Positions 52,290-60,915 of a stretch of 61,672 nucleotides of DNA are shown here, one piece after another. The notes under the pieces were generated by a model. The model ran no database searches and was not told the DNA's origin. It saw nothing but the letters and a program-made list of their open reading frames with translations. Numbering within the stretch: the first letter of the stretch is position 1; the number at the start of each line of letters is the position of its first letter. The position numbers and the translations under genes were made by a program. The DNA is from Gluconacetobacter tumulicola (lineage in GTDB: Bacteria > Pseudomonadota > Alphaproteobacteria > Acetobacterales > Acetobacteraceae). The DNA lies in NCBI RefSeq assembly GCF_014174215.1, contig NZ_JABEQL010000023.1:1-61672 (forward strand). The letters are read 5' to 3'.

Positions 52290-54341
52290 TTAAATCTCTA
52301 TCCCTCTCTGCCGTCCCACGTTCCACGACACCGATCCTCCCTGCACAACGCCTGTCACCTCCTGACCGAGGTGGCGCTCGATCACAGGCCGCCACGGGAC
52401 CAGCGTGAACTCATGGGATTTCTCGACAATGGCGAATTTCCCGCTGGATAGCTGGGCGGTGCCGGTGAACGTGCCACTGACCGTCTCACCATCAGCAACC
52501 ACCCGAAACGGCACGGATTTCGTTGCCGCCAGCTCTGCCCCAACACGAGCAACCTCCCGCTCCTGAAGCGTGGCGATCAGGTTACGCCGATAGCTGACAC
52601 GCCCATCCGGTCGGCGGACAGCATCACCCTGCTCGATCAACCGCTCCCGCCGCTGTTCCATCGCTTCGCGCACCTGTTCCCCGAAGCCGGCAGGCACCAG
52701 ATCGGACACCGCACCTCCGACCAGCCGCCGGTCGAGCCAGGTCGCGCCATCCGCGCCGATCTGCCTGTCGAGGTCGAACGACGACAGGACACGAATATTG
52801 GCCCTGCCGCCCCTCCCCGCATCGTGGGCAGCAGCACGGGTGGCGAAATCCTCGGGAATACGCCACTGGTCGGCGTCGATCCTCTCGACGATCCCGGCCC
52901 GGCGCAGGGCCTCCAGCCGCCGGACATGGGAGGCGACGAAACCGTCATAGTCGCCGCCCGGCACGCGCCCCTCAAACCGGGCCTGTTCCAGATGACGGCT
53001 CGGCCGATAAACCCCTCCCTCGGCCATGCTGGCAATCGCGCGATCGGAGGGACGCCCGGCGCTATCAGGCGGGCCAATCTCGACGATGCTGCCAATCCGC
53101 GCCTCCGCGACGCGGACCGCATCCATGCCGGAAACGTGGTGCGTGCGGCCATCGATCCCATCGACCACCAGCGTCAGTTCTTCGCCCAGTTCGTCCGACA
53201 GATGCTTGTCGATGACGCGACCGACGATCTGCGTCGCCGGTGCTGCATCATGGATCGCGAAGCTCATCGGGTCGCGCTCGGCGCCCTCCGCTCGGAGTGC
53301 CTTCTGCATCGTGCGGATGATGTCGCCGCGCTCGCCCATCTCGCGCAGCGTCGGCTCCAGCCGCTCGCTCAGTTCCCACACGCCGGGCGCATGTTCCGTG
53401 GCGAGACCCATATCGCCCAGCTTGCCAAGACGACGCAGGCGGAGCGTCCGGTCCGCCTGGACGCGCGGATCATCAGGCTCGTGGCGCAAGTCGAGAAACC
53501 GGTCATTGGCTTCCCCGAGCATCGCCCGGTCGATGCGGGTAAAACGATCCTGGCCGATTTCGGCAACCAGCTTGCGGCGCTGCTCGATCTCCGTGACGGG
53601 GCCGAGTTCCAGCGTCACCAGTTCGCTCGCCCGTTCGCGGATGCCGTTGGCGAGATAGTCGCCGTTGATGACCAGATCCTCGCCCAGCTCGTCACGGCCG
53701 TTGACGACGACATGCACATGCGGATGGCCGGTATTATGGTGGTTGACGGCCACCCAATCGAGCTTCGTGCCGAGATCGGCTTCAACCTGCGCCATCAGGT
53801 CGCGGGTATAGTCCGTCAGGTCGGCAAGATCCCCGGCATCCTCCGGTGAGACGATGAACCGGAACTGATGGCGGTCGTCACGCCCACGATCGAGAAAGGC
53901 TTCGCCATCGGCACGGTCTTCCGTCCCCGAATAGAGCCGTCCCCGCTCGCCATCGCGGGCGGTGCCGTCGCGCTGGATGTAGCGGAGATGGGCAGCGGCC
54001 TTGCCGTTTCGGCCTGCTCCACGGACGGAACGGGATTTTACGATGACACGACGGCTCCCCGGCCGACGATGGCTCCAGCCATTCGAGAGGTTCCGGGCGC
54101 GCACGAACGTCGCCCCCCTTCCACGTCGCACGCCACGCCCGGACGCGATGCTTCCCTCCCCCTTCGGGGAACGTCCGGGACCGCCTCCTCGGAGACGTCC
54201 GCTCCCACCGCTCGCCGCCTGCTGCTGGCGCGTAACCGTCCGCACCCTGGTCAGGAAACTCCTGGCACGACCGACCTTCGGCGTGTCGGCGCGGATACGG
54301 CCCGGCCTCGGGCGGAAGAGGTTGTCGTCGCCCGCGTTCAT
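52290..54341 (-). CDS. Relaxase/mobilization protein with DUF3363 domain (VirD2-like)
   Basis: About 683 residues. The basic N-terminus (MNAGDDNLFRPRPGRIRA) is followed by the relaxase domain, with the three-His metal motif in NHHNTGHPHVHVVVNGRD, and then a long DUF3363 C-terminal part (RLRRLGKLGDMGLA, WRIPEDFATRAAAHDA, HEFTLVPWRPVIERHLGQ). It nicks the transfer origin and pilots the DNA strand into the channel. A frame reaching 54500 is open, but 54341 fits the known N-terminus. The origin of transfer should lie nearby, and I could not pinpoint it. Confidence 0.92.
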   Translation of the reverse strand: MNAGDDNLFRPRPGRIRADTPKVGRARSFLTRVRTVTRQQQAASGGSGRLRGGGPGRSPKGEGSIASGRGVRRGRGATFVRARNLSNGWSHRRPGSRRVIVKSRSVRGAGRNGKAAAHLRYIQRDGTARDGERGRLYSGTEDRADGEAFLDRGRDDRHQFRFIVSPEDAGDLADLTDYTRDLMAQVEADLGTKLDWVAVNHHNTGHPHVHVVVNGRDELGEDLVINGDYLANGIRERASELVTLELGPVTEIEQRRKLVAEIGQDRFTRIDRAMLGEANDRFLDLRHEPDDPRVQADRTLRLRRLGKLGDMGLATEHAPGVWELSERLEPTLREMGERGDIIRTMQKALRAEGAERDPMSFAIHDAAPATQIVGRVIDKHLSDELGEELTLVVDGIDGRTHHVSGMDAVRVAEARIGSIVEIGPPDSAGRPSDRAIASMAEGGVYRPSRHLEQARFEGRVPGGDYDGFVASHVRRLEALRRAGIVERIDADQWRIPEDFATRAAAHDAGRGGRANIRVLSSFDLDRQIGADGATWLDRRLVGGAVSDLVPAGFGEQVREAMEQRRERLIEQGDAVRRPDGRVSYRRNLIATLQEREVARVGAELAATKSVPFRVVADGETVSGTFTGTAQLSSGKFAIVEKSHEFTLVPWRPVIERHLGQEVTGVVQGGSVSWNVGRQRGIEI

Positions 54342-54579
54342 GGCCGCCGATCCGCCCGAAACTGCCACAAACAGACAGGAGTGCCGCGAAAAACGGGGCG
54401 GAAACTGACTTCGCCGCCTGTCGCGGCACCATACCCCCTCAAAGGGGGTGCCACCCAAAACAATGTGCAGACAAGGGCTTGCCCTGCGGATCGGACCCAT
54501 GGGGTGCCGTCCGCTTTAATCTTGCGCTCCCTCTTCTGCCCTCTTTTCGTCCCTCCGCCCCCTGCCCTGCACATTGTCA

Positions 54580-55233
54580 TCATGGCCGCGATCCCATGCC
54601 GCCACGCACCATGAACAGGCCCTCCGATCGCGGCATGATCCCCGACATATCTCGCGACAATGACGCCACCGCGCTGCGATCCGGCTGCACGATAAAGAGC
54701 GGCGCACGGGTCCAGGCAAACCGATCGGCCGCCGCGAGCATGACGGGAGCATCGCCGCCACCTCCGATGAGCGGCGCAACGGCAGCGACATAAGCGCGTG
54801 TTTCCGATGGCAGCGGACGCCCTGCCAGAGACGCCTCGTAGCGATCGGGACCGGCATTATAAGCAGCGAGAAAACCCGGCGAACCGTAGCGGTCATGCAG
54901 TTCACGGAGATACGCCGCGCCCGCCAGAATGTTGTCGCGCGGATCATTAGGATCACGGCCGAGATGATGACGGACACGCAGTTCCGCCCATGTGCCGGGC
55001 ATGATTTGCATCAGCCCCATCGCCCCCGCCGACGAAATGGCACCCGGATCACCAGCACTCTCAGCGCCCATCACGGCCCTGATCCATGTCGCCGGAATGT
55101 CGAAACGCCGTGCAGCATCAGCGATCTCGGCAGCATACGGGACGTCGAATGTCTGCGCCGACACAGCGACTGGCAGCATGGACACGAGACATCCCGCTGC
55201 CAGCAGACACGCAATCCGGGTCTGATTGCGCAT
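54580..55233 (-). CDS. Lytic transglycosylase (VirB1-like)
   Basis: 217 residues: a signal sequence (RIACLLAAGCLVSMLPVAVSA) and an SLT domain with catalytic Glu in AVMGAESAGDPGAISSAGAMGLMQ, then LMQIMPGTWAELR and GPDRYEASLAG. It opens the peptidoglycan for the secretion apparatus. The ATG at 55233 (MRNQTRIACLL) gives a clean signal peptide; an upstream start at 55308 would overlap the DUF736 gene. Its tail is about 50 residues longer than the SLT core and is unassigned. Confidence 0.92.
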   Translation of the reverse strand: MRNQTRIACLLAAGCLVSMLPVAVSAQTFDVPYAAEIADAARRFDIPATWIRAVMGAESAGDPGAISSAGAMGLMQIMPGTWAELRVRHHLGRDPNDPRDNILAGAAYLRELHDRYGSPGFLAAYNAGPDRYEASLAGRPLPSETRAYVAAVAPLIGGGGDAPVMLAAADRFAWTRAPLFIVQPDRSAVASLSRDMSGIMPRSEGLFMVRGGMGSRP

Positions 55234-55237
55234 GGTA

Positions 55238-55573
55238 TCAGTCCCGTCCATCGCGCTTGTGGGGGCGGCTCCAGTGCAACGACCAGATGCCGCCATCACT
55301 GCCATCACGGAACAGATTGGCGCGCACCGGCTGCGGCAGGATCGGATCGTCGATCAGCAGGGCAACGTAATCGCCGGCACGCTCGCCCGTGCGTTTCCAG
55401 CCGGCACCGATCTCGGGACCGTCCTCGTCATCGCGATGGATGCGATAATCCGGTGCGTTGTCGGATTCCGATTTCTCGGCCGACACGATGACGATCTCAT
55501 GAGAACCAAGGAAGGTCTGGATGCGTCCGGCAAAACCGGTCTTGTCGCGCGTGAAGCTACCGATCTGCGGCAT
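55238..55573 (-). CDS. DUF736 family protein
   Basis: A 111-residue protein beginning MPQIGSFTRDKTGFAGRIQT, the classical DUF736 start, with VIVSAEKSESDNAPDYRIH and VALLIDDPILPQPVRANLF. It is found regularly in alphaproteobacterial conjugation modules between traF and the transglycosylase. Its biochemical function is not known to me. The ATG overlaps the traF end by 17 bp, so the two are coupled. Confidence 0.92.
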   Translation of the reverse strand: MPQIGSFTRDKTGFAGRIQTFLGSHEIVIVSAEKSESDNAPDYRIHRDDEDGPEIGAGWKRTGERAGDYVALLIDDPILPQPVRANLFRDGSDGGIWSLHWSRPHKRDGRD

Positions 55574-56162
55574 GGGAAGTCTCCGTAGCGATGTTGGGAA
55601 GGAACTGCATGGGCCTATCAGCGAACAGGTCATGCCAGACGAAATGGCCATCGCCGCGCACGTCGGTGTAGAGCGGCGTCGCCCGGCCGATCAGGGTGGC
55701 GCGCGGGAGCGGGCCGAAATAGCGGCCGTCCAGGCTGTCGCGAACGGCTGGGTTCATGAGAAAAATCTGATCTGGTGCGATGCGGCGGCAGCCCTGCCAG
55801 ACCAGCAACATACGCCCGCGCCGGTCACGCTCCTGCGCCTCGCCGAGCCACACACCATCCACGGTGACGGTGCGCCCGACACGGCACACCTGTTGTCCCG
55901 GCAATGCCGCCACAGACTTGAGCAACGGCACACCCCACCCGATATAGCCGCGTCCGACCATGAAGTCGGCTAGTGGTTTCGGTGGCCTGACGGCGACCAG
56001 ATCACCGACCTTCAGCCCATTCGGTGCGACAAGGTCGTAGAGACCGAGCGGCGTGCTGGCGGAGGCATTCCAGAGCAGCTTCACCGGCACGGGGACGATG
56101 GCAGCAACGGCCACACCCATCGCGGCGAAATACGTCGCCATGACATAACCGAAGCGGGTCAT
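55557..56162 (-). CDS. traF: TraF-like S26 family signal peptidase
   Basis: A 201-residue S26 serine peptidase: an N-terminal membrane helix (YFAAMGVAVAAIVPVPVKL), the nucleophile region NASASTPLGLY (Ser34/Ser36) and the general-base Lys in PLLKSVAALPGQQVC, then RYFGPLPRATLIGRATPLYT. In RP4, TraF matures and cyclises the TrbC pilin, and a trbC gene is present in this window. It overlaps DUF2840 by 4 bp and DUF736 by 17 bp. Confidence 0.92.
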   Translation of the reverse strand: MTRFGYVMATYFAAMGVAVAAIVPVPVKLLWNASASTPLGLYDLVAPNGLKVGDLVAVRPPKPLADFMVGRGYIGWGVPLLKSVAALPGQQVCRVGRTVTVDGVWLGEAQERDRRGRMLLVWQGCRRIAPDQIFLMNPAVRDSLDGRYFGPLPRATLIGRATPLYTDVRGDGHFVWHDLFADRPMQFLPNIATETSHAADR

Positions 56163-56674
56163 GGCACGATCTCCCGCCGTCTGAGCCAGGCCCGATGACG
56201 TACCATCGTGTAGACGCGCGGCGGCTCACCCGCGTTCAGCCGGTTGCCGACATGCCGCCAGTGATCGGGCGAAACCGCGCAGGCGTCGATGCCGGCCTTT
56301 TCCACCGCATCGATATGACGGAGAACCTGTTCGACCTTCGGCCAGCCCGCGACCCGCAGCAGGATTTCACCGCCCGGCCGGACGAAGGGCACTGTCTGGC
56401 AGGGTTCTCCCGATGCCACGGCGCGCAGGATGTCGATGCGTGACGCGATCGTGCCGAAATCGTTGGCCGCCCAGCGGACGAAAGCAAAGACGCTGCCGGG
56501 ATGGAAGGAGAAGATGCGACGCCGACGGTCGAGGATCTGCTCCTGAGCCTCATGGCCGAACCTGATCCAGTTCTCGACGCGCTTTTCGATGTGGGTCAGC
56601 TCGACATGGGTCAATGCGTCGTGTGCGAATGGCAGGGCGTGGCCCCGCGCACGGGAGGTTGTGGAGTTGGTCAT
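56159..56674 (-). CDS. DUF2840 family protein
   Basis: A 171-residue protein with DUF2840 features: LTHVELTHIEKRVENWIRFG, FAFVRWAANDFGT and RIDILRAVASGEP. It is a constant member of this conjugation/replication block with unknown function. In related elements a parA gene precedes it. Here it directly overlaps the end of the RepA gene by 4 bp. Confidence 0.9.
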   Translation of the reverse strand: MTNSTTSRARGHALPFAHDALTHVELTHIEKRVENWIRFGHEAQEQILDRRRRIFSFHPGSVFAFVRWAANDFGTIASRIDILRAVASGEPCQTVPFVRPGGEILLRVAGWPKVEQVLRHIDAVEKAGIDACAVSPDHWRHVGNRLNAGEPPRVYTMVRHRAWLRRREIVP

Positions 56675-57801
56675 GGCCCGTCTCCCGCTATGGGAGTCGG
56701 ACCGCGCCTATTCGCATTGCACGGCCTGTCGGCGGCACCGGCACCACGGTCGGCATCCGGTCGCCCCAACATCAAAAAGTTAGATTCTAAGTTAGACTCT
56801 AAGTTAGGAGCGCGATTCCACGTTTCAGGCCAAAGACTTAACTGGGGTTCGTGCGCCTGAAATCCCGATAGTGATGCGCCCGAAGTCCCGATAGTCCCTG
56901 CGCCCGAAATCCCGTGTCCGTCCACAGCGTCATCCACAGGCACTGTGGATAAGTTGAGAGGGCGAATATGCAGCAGGTTCCGCCGCCCTTCGCGCCGGAT
57001 CGTGAGGCGATAACCGGGAAGCGACTGGCGGGCGGCGATGCGGCGCAGGTCGAGCGCAAAATCGGAGACACGCGCCAGGCTGCCGGATTTTTCGTGGAGA
57101 TGGGCGATCTCGAACAGCCAGCCCTGCGGCTGGTGTCCTGCATGTTTGCGGGCGACGCGGTAGAGCCAGCGTTCGATACCACCGGTCAGACGGAAATAGG
57201 CCGGGTCGATGGTCAGGACCAGTGACCGGTCGATGACTCCGCGATAGAACCAGTCAGGCAGAACGCACTCCATGCCCTCGACACGGCCGTCGCGGGTGGT
57301 CCGTTCCTCCCATTCGTTGATCCAGGAGAACTGGTGGCGACGCCAATGTTCGCCATTGCGGATAGTGGTGCGGATCACGGTCGATTGCAGCCGAGCGAAC
57401 GCGGCCTTGAGCAGGCGATAATCCCGCGCACCTGTGGCACGGCCCACGGCCGTCAGAAGCTGGTACGGGGTGAAGCGCAGGAAGCGTGATGTCCTGCGTG
57501 ATGTCCTGAGGCCAGCATTCTCGGCCTCGACGATCTGCGAGGCGGCCCAGATCAGCACGTCCGCATCCCAGATCGTCGCCATGCCGTGCTCGGCCAGGCC
57601 GTGAATCTCGACACGCTGACCGCCGGCCTCATAGAGGATCGGAGCAACGCGCTTTGCCTTGGAAAGCGAGAAGAACGGCCGCTCCATCAGGTCACGCTGG
57701 TCGCGGGGGCTAGCATCGCCACCCGCGATGACGAAGGGGTCGAGGCGCAGCCGCTCACTCTCCCGCCCCTGCTGGCCGCGCTGCGGCATGACGCCGGCCA
57801 T
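56671..57801 (-). CDS. repA: Replication initiator protein RepA (RPA family)
   Basis: A 376-residue plasmid-type initiator: MERPFFSLSKAKRVAPILYE, IWDADVLIWAASQI, LRFTPYQLLTAVGR, SWINEWEERTTRDGRVEGME and YRVARKHAGHQPQGWLFEIA. The C-terminal 100 residues are low in conservation and contain a small tandem repeat (NLESNLESN). It begins 1 bp after the alpA stop. It is the main argument that this module can replicate as a plasmid or as a circular integrative element. A start at MERPFFS is possible; I keep the longer frame. Confidence 0.9.
   Translation of the reverse strand: MAGVMPQRGQQGRESERLRLDPFVIAGGDASPRDQRDLMERPFFSLSKAKRVAPILYEAGGQRVEIHGLAEHGMATIWDADVLIWAASQIVEAENAGLRTSRRTSRFLRFTPYQLLTAVGRATGARDYRLLKAAFARLQSTVIRTTIRNGEHWRRHQFSWINEWEERTTRDGRVEGMECVLPDWFYRGVIDRSLVLTIDPAYFRLTGGIERWLYRVARKHAGHQPQGWLFEIAHLHEKSGSLARVSDFALDLRRIAARQSLPGYRLTIRREGRRNLLHIRPLNLSTVPVDDAVDGHGISGAGTIGTSGASLSGFQAHEPQLSLWPETWNRAPNLESNLESNFLMLGRPDADRGAGAADRPCNANRRGPTPIAGDGP
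56777..56808. repeat. 12-bp tandem repeat in the repA 3' part
   Basis: AAGTTAGATTCT and AAGTTAGACTCT, then AAGTTAGG, form two and two-thirds units. They encode N-L-E-S repeated on the minus strand. It is probably a slippage-prone linker sequence, or a short iteron-like array. Confidence 0.75.
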
Positions 57802-58071
57802 TCAAAGGGTCGCCTTTTCGGCCGGGGTCAGCGGGCGGGCGGGAAACACTCGGCACGGTGTCTCGTCCGTCGTGGATCGACGGACGCCGTTCGCGGCCCA
57901 TCCCTGAAGATCGTCGAGGGCATAAACGATACGGCCGCCGATCTTCCGGTAAGTCGGACCGGTGCCGTAGGTGCGGTGCTTTTCCAGCGTACGGATGGAA
58001 ATGCCGAGGAAGCGCGCTGCATCGGGCGTGCGCAGGAAACGGGGCGGCAACCCCGTCTTGAGATCGAGCAT
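57802..58071 (-). CDS. AlpA/MerR-like helix-turn-helix DNA-binding protein
   Basis: 89 residues starting MLDLKTGLPPRFLRTPDAAR. The excisionase-type winged helix is visible as FLGISIRTLEKHRTYGTGPTYRKIGGRIVYALDDLQGW, typical of AlpA and DUF-type regulators located upstream of repA in these elements. The ATG at 58071 fits the family N-terminus; an open extension to 58122 exists. It probably regulates repA or excision. It is divergent from the AT-rich AAA ATPase cassette. Confidence 0.9.
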   Translation of the reverse strand: MLDLKTGLPPRFLRTPDAARFLGISIRTLEKHRTYGTGPTYRKIGGRIVYALDDLQGWAANGVRRSTTDETPCRVFPARPLTPAEKATL

Positions 58072-58350
58072 GATGGGGCCTCCGGTTGGGTTCGGCGGCT
58101 GTCGGTCACGACAGCGGGCCATGGCGAACCGTGGCGGAGGATCGGCGGTCTGGAGAGTGCCGGAATCAATGAGGGCAATTTCGTCCCTCTACGACAGCGA
58201 CGGAATTCTTATTGTGACGGAGTTCTATAGCAATGGGACTGAATGTCTGATTTGCGCAGCTCATCCGATAAAACTGCACACCATTCTCTTGTTCAAAGAC
58301 ATATATTGCTACATCATGCAATCAACGTTTTTTTAGATTTAGGCATAAAA
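58072..58350. other. Divergent spacer and composition border
   Basis: 279 bp between alpA (minus) and the AAA ATPase gene (plus). Base composition falls from GC-rich to AT-rich at about 58190. A frame in phase with the ATPase is open from 58243 but has no family similarity before 58351. The promoter of the cassette should lie here; I see no strong consensus. Confidence 0.4.
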
Positions 58351-59856
58351 ATGTTAAAAGAGATAAGATTGAGTAATTTTAAAGCATTTGGAAAAACACA
58401 AAAAATACCTTTAGGCCGCGTCACTCTAATATATGGACCAAACTCTGCTGGAAAGAGTTCAATTATACAATCTATACTATTAATGCGACAGTCCGTGATC
58501 CCGACCGCAGCATCAGCGAACGAAAGTAAAGTCGTATTTCGAGGGGAAGATGTTGATTTAGGTAATTTTAAATCAGCCCTTTATAAACACGACACAGATA
58601 ACAGAATGCAAATTGGTTTTTCATTTGACGGATATTCTACTCGCGGCACTTCTCCAGGCGGACATTTCCCGAGATCTACATTGCGAAGCATTGATGTCAA
58701 TATCGATACCATTCCAACGTCAGAAGGAGGAGAAAATGGAGATGCTTGGATTAATGAGGTAAAATTTGGAGTTCTCGATTATACCACATCGCTTGTAAGA
58801 GTCGCTCAAGGAGAAAAGTCCCATCAAGAAATGGATGAGGATATGCCTTCATTGTATAGGATAAAAGATTTAAAATCGGCCGAAGGTCTAAGTGAGATGA
58901 TTCACAATATAGATCGTCGAAGCAATAATTTTAACCGAGAAAAAGAATCCAACTCATATGATATAAATAAAAATATTAAAACCATATGGAAAGACTGGTC
59001 TTTTTTTCCTATATCCTCCTTACCAAGCCAAACTTACTTTAATAAAGATTTTTTTGAAAAAAATCGCACTCGCTTTCATTCTGATTTTTTCCATAGAATT
59101 TTGTTTGAATCGCTTCCTTTTGATACCATTAGGAAAGATCTATTGGCAGAATTTGCAAACCTCTCATATCTGGGTCCTCTGAGAAGCCCTCCTGCTCGGC
59201 ATTATATCGTTTCAGGTGGTGATAGAGGCTCGGTGGGACAACGCGGGGAACGAATGCCTCAACTCCTCTACCGAAGGAAAAGCAAGATAATTCCTCGTAT
59301 CAATGAAAAACTTGCACAATTCAAGATTCCATACACAATAAATGTCGCAAATGCTGGGAATAGTCTTACTGGAGATATTATAGCAATATCTCTCACCGAT
59401 GCTGATGGCGTGATCTTAAGTCCTTCTGATGTCGGTTTTGGAATTGGCCAACTAATGCCAATCCTCGTTGAGGGCACCGTTTCAACAGGTAAAACAATCT
59501 GCGTGGAGCAACCCGAAATCCATCTCCATCCGCGTCTACAAGGGCATCTAGCAGATTTCTTTATCAATACATCAAAATCTCAAGCTGAACCAAATCGAAC
59601 CAGCAAATCCGAAGGATTTGGAGGAAACCAGTGGATCGTAGAAAGCCATAGCGAAGCACTCATTCTTAGATTACAAACTCTCATCAAGAAAAAATCTATT
59701 CCGCCCGAGTTTGTAACTGTTTTGTACGTACAGCCAACGAAATACGGATCTCAGGTATTGCATCTCAGACTTGATATAAACGGTGAGTTTTTAGACGAAT
59801 GGCCAAATGGATTTTTTGAGGAAAGTTTTCAAGAGATATTTGTCAATAGGCAATAA
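58351..59856 (+). CDS. AAA family ATPase with DUF3696 C-terminus (putative defence)
   Basis: 501 residues of the ABC/OLD-like ATPase type: MLKEIRLSNFKAFGKTQ, Walker A IYGPNSAGKSS (29-36), a long variable middle rich in Asn/Lys, the SYLGPLRSPPARHY segment, the signature region VGFGIGQLMPILVE, Walker B ICVEQPEIHLHP and the ESHSEALILRL (H-loop) motif. The end DEWPNGFFEES is DUF3696. It is strongly AT-rich, unlike its neighbours. It ends 1 bp before the second gene of the cassette. ATPases of this form are the sensor part of several anti-phage systems (Gabija, PARIS, Septu types). Confidence 0.88.
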   Translation: MLKEIRLSNFKAFGKTQKIPLGRVTLIYGPNSAGKSSIIQSILLMRQSVIPTAASANESKVVFRGEDVDLGNFKSALYKHDTDNRMQIGFSFDGYSTRGTSPGGHFPRSTLRSIDVNIDTIPTSEGGENGDAWINEVKFGVLDYTTSLVRVAQGEKSHQEMDEDMPSLYRIKDLKSAEGLSEMIHNIDRRSNNFNREKESNSYDINKNIKTIWKDWSFFPISSLPSQTYFNKDFFEKNRTRFHSDFFHRILFESLPFDTIRKDLLAEFANLSYLGPLRSPPARHYIVSGGDRGSVGQRGERMPQLLYRRKSKIIPRINEKLAQFKIPYTINVANAGNSLTGDIIAISLTDADGVILSPSDVGFGIGQLMPILVEGTVSTGKTICVEQPEIHLHPRLQGHLADFFINTSKSQAEPNRTSKSEGFGGNQWIVESHSEALILRLQTLIKKKSIPPEFVTVLYVQPTKYGSQVLHLRLDINGEFLDEWPNGFFEESFQEIFVNRQ

Positions 59857-59857
59857 A

Positions 59858-60832
59858 ATGACTATTAAATTTGCACTAGAATCAGCGGCACTTTGGCCCA
59901 GTCCTAGCACTGGCCAAGCGACAGAAAAAGCTAACAATATTCGATTTTTGGATTTTTGGCGACGATATGGAGTTTTTTTTATGAACTCTAATACTCAACC
60001 AATCAATGATGCGCTAGAGGTGATGCCTCAGCCAATCCGTAAGCTATGGCAAGCTGCATTGCTTAGCGAAGGCTTTAGGAAAGTTGATTATTATAACGAA
60101 AATAACGAAGATTTTTTCAATACTCCAGAAATACTTCTAAATAATTTTCATGATGTAGATATCGCATGCGTAGAGGCTGATACAGCTAGTAAATATCTTC
60201 CGAAAGATGAGTATTGCGGATTTTTCGAGAACAAAAAACCCGAGATATGCCGTTTTGATTGTGTAGACAGTTCAAATCAAGTTATAAAATTTAGAAATCT
60301 ATGGGATCAAATTATTCCATCCGGGACCAGCCGCGATAATATTTGGAAAGATCGATTCTATGGCTTAACTTTTTTTGCAAAACGGATAGCTATAATAGAT
60401 CGTTACTGCGGAAAGTCGATATCTCAATGTTATACAGAAGGAAGGTTGTCAGGAACAACATTTTTTTTAAAACTTTTGAGTCAGATTCCTGGAGATATTA
60501 AAAATAAAAGCATTTCTATTTATACATCTGACAAGGACGTAGATATTTCAGATATTCAGGCATCTTTGGAAAAGCAGTTAAAAGTGAATAAAAAGAATAT
60601 CGCATCAGTTCGTTTATATATTGCGCAAGATAGAGAATTTTCAAAAATTTCTCACGATAGGTTTTTGAGATTCGATAATATTGTAACTAGTATCGGGAAA
60701 GGAATTTCCTTGTTTGAGCATGCATCATGCAAAGAAAATTTCTCATGTGCCATACAAAATGACGATGGTTCCTTTAAAGCTCATATCGAATCTTTTCTGC
60801 AAAACGTCTCTTCTTTATATTCAATTAAGTAG
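59858..60832 (+). CDS. Partner protein with degenerate phospholipase-D-like H-D-R motif
   Basis: 324 residues, AT-rich, co-transcribed with the ATPase gene (1-bp gap). The N-terminal half has no family I know. The C-terminal half has the layout of PLD/MIT-type modules: FFAKRIAIIDRYCGKSI (about 172-188), SISIYTSDKDVD (about 218-229), a helix, VRLYIAQDREF, then ISHDRFLRFDN with H266-D267-R268 and a following GKGISLF. In related modules HDR/HxK plus a GxS loop form the nuclease site. This assignment is by eye and tentative. It would be the effector of a two-gene defence system. The protein could also be inactive or structural. Confidence 0.6.
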   Translation: MTIKFALESAALWPSPSTGQATEKANNIRFLDFWRRYGVFFMNSNTQPINDALEVMPQPIRKLWQAALLSEGFRKVDYYNENNEDFFNTPEILLNNFHDVDIACVEADTASKYLPKDEYCGFFENKKPEICRFDCVDSSNQVIKFRNLWDQIIPSGTSRDNIWKDRFYGLTFFAKRIAIIDRYCGKSISQCYTEGRLSGTTFFLKLLSQIPGDIKNKSISIYTSDKDVDISDIQASLEKQLKVNKKNIASVRLYIAQDREFSKISHDRFLRFDNIVTSIGKGISLFEHASCKENFSCAIQNDDGSFKAHIESFLQNVSSLYSIK

Positions 60833-60862
60833 CAGTTGGTAGGGAAGTGTTCGCCAATCGGA

Positions 60863-60885
60863 ACTCTCAGGATACTCCTGAGAGT
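60863..60885. terminator. Hairpin after the AAA/PLD-like cassette
   Basis: A perfect 10-bp stem, ACTCTCAGGA and TCCTGAGAGT, around a 3-base loop, 31 bp after the second gene. Only a short TTT follows, so it is a possible terminator or 3' stabiliser. Confidence 0.5.
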
Positions 60886-60915
60886 CCGTTTGAGAATGGT
60901 CATGGATGGACAATT

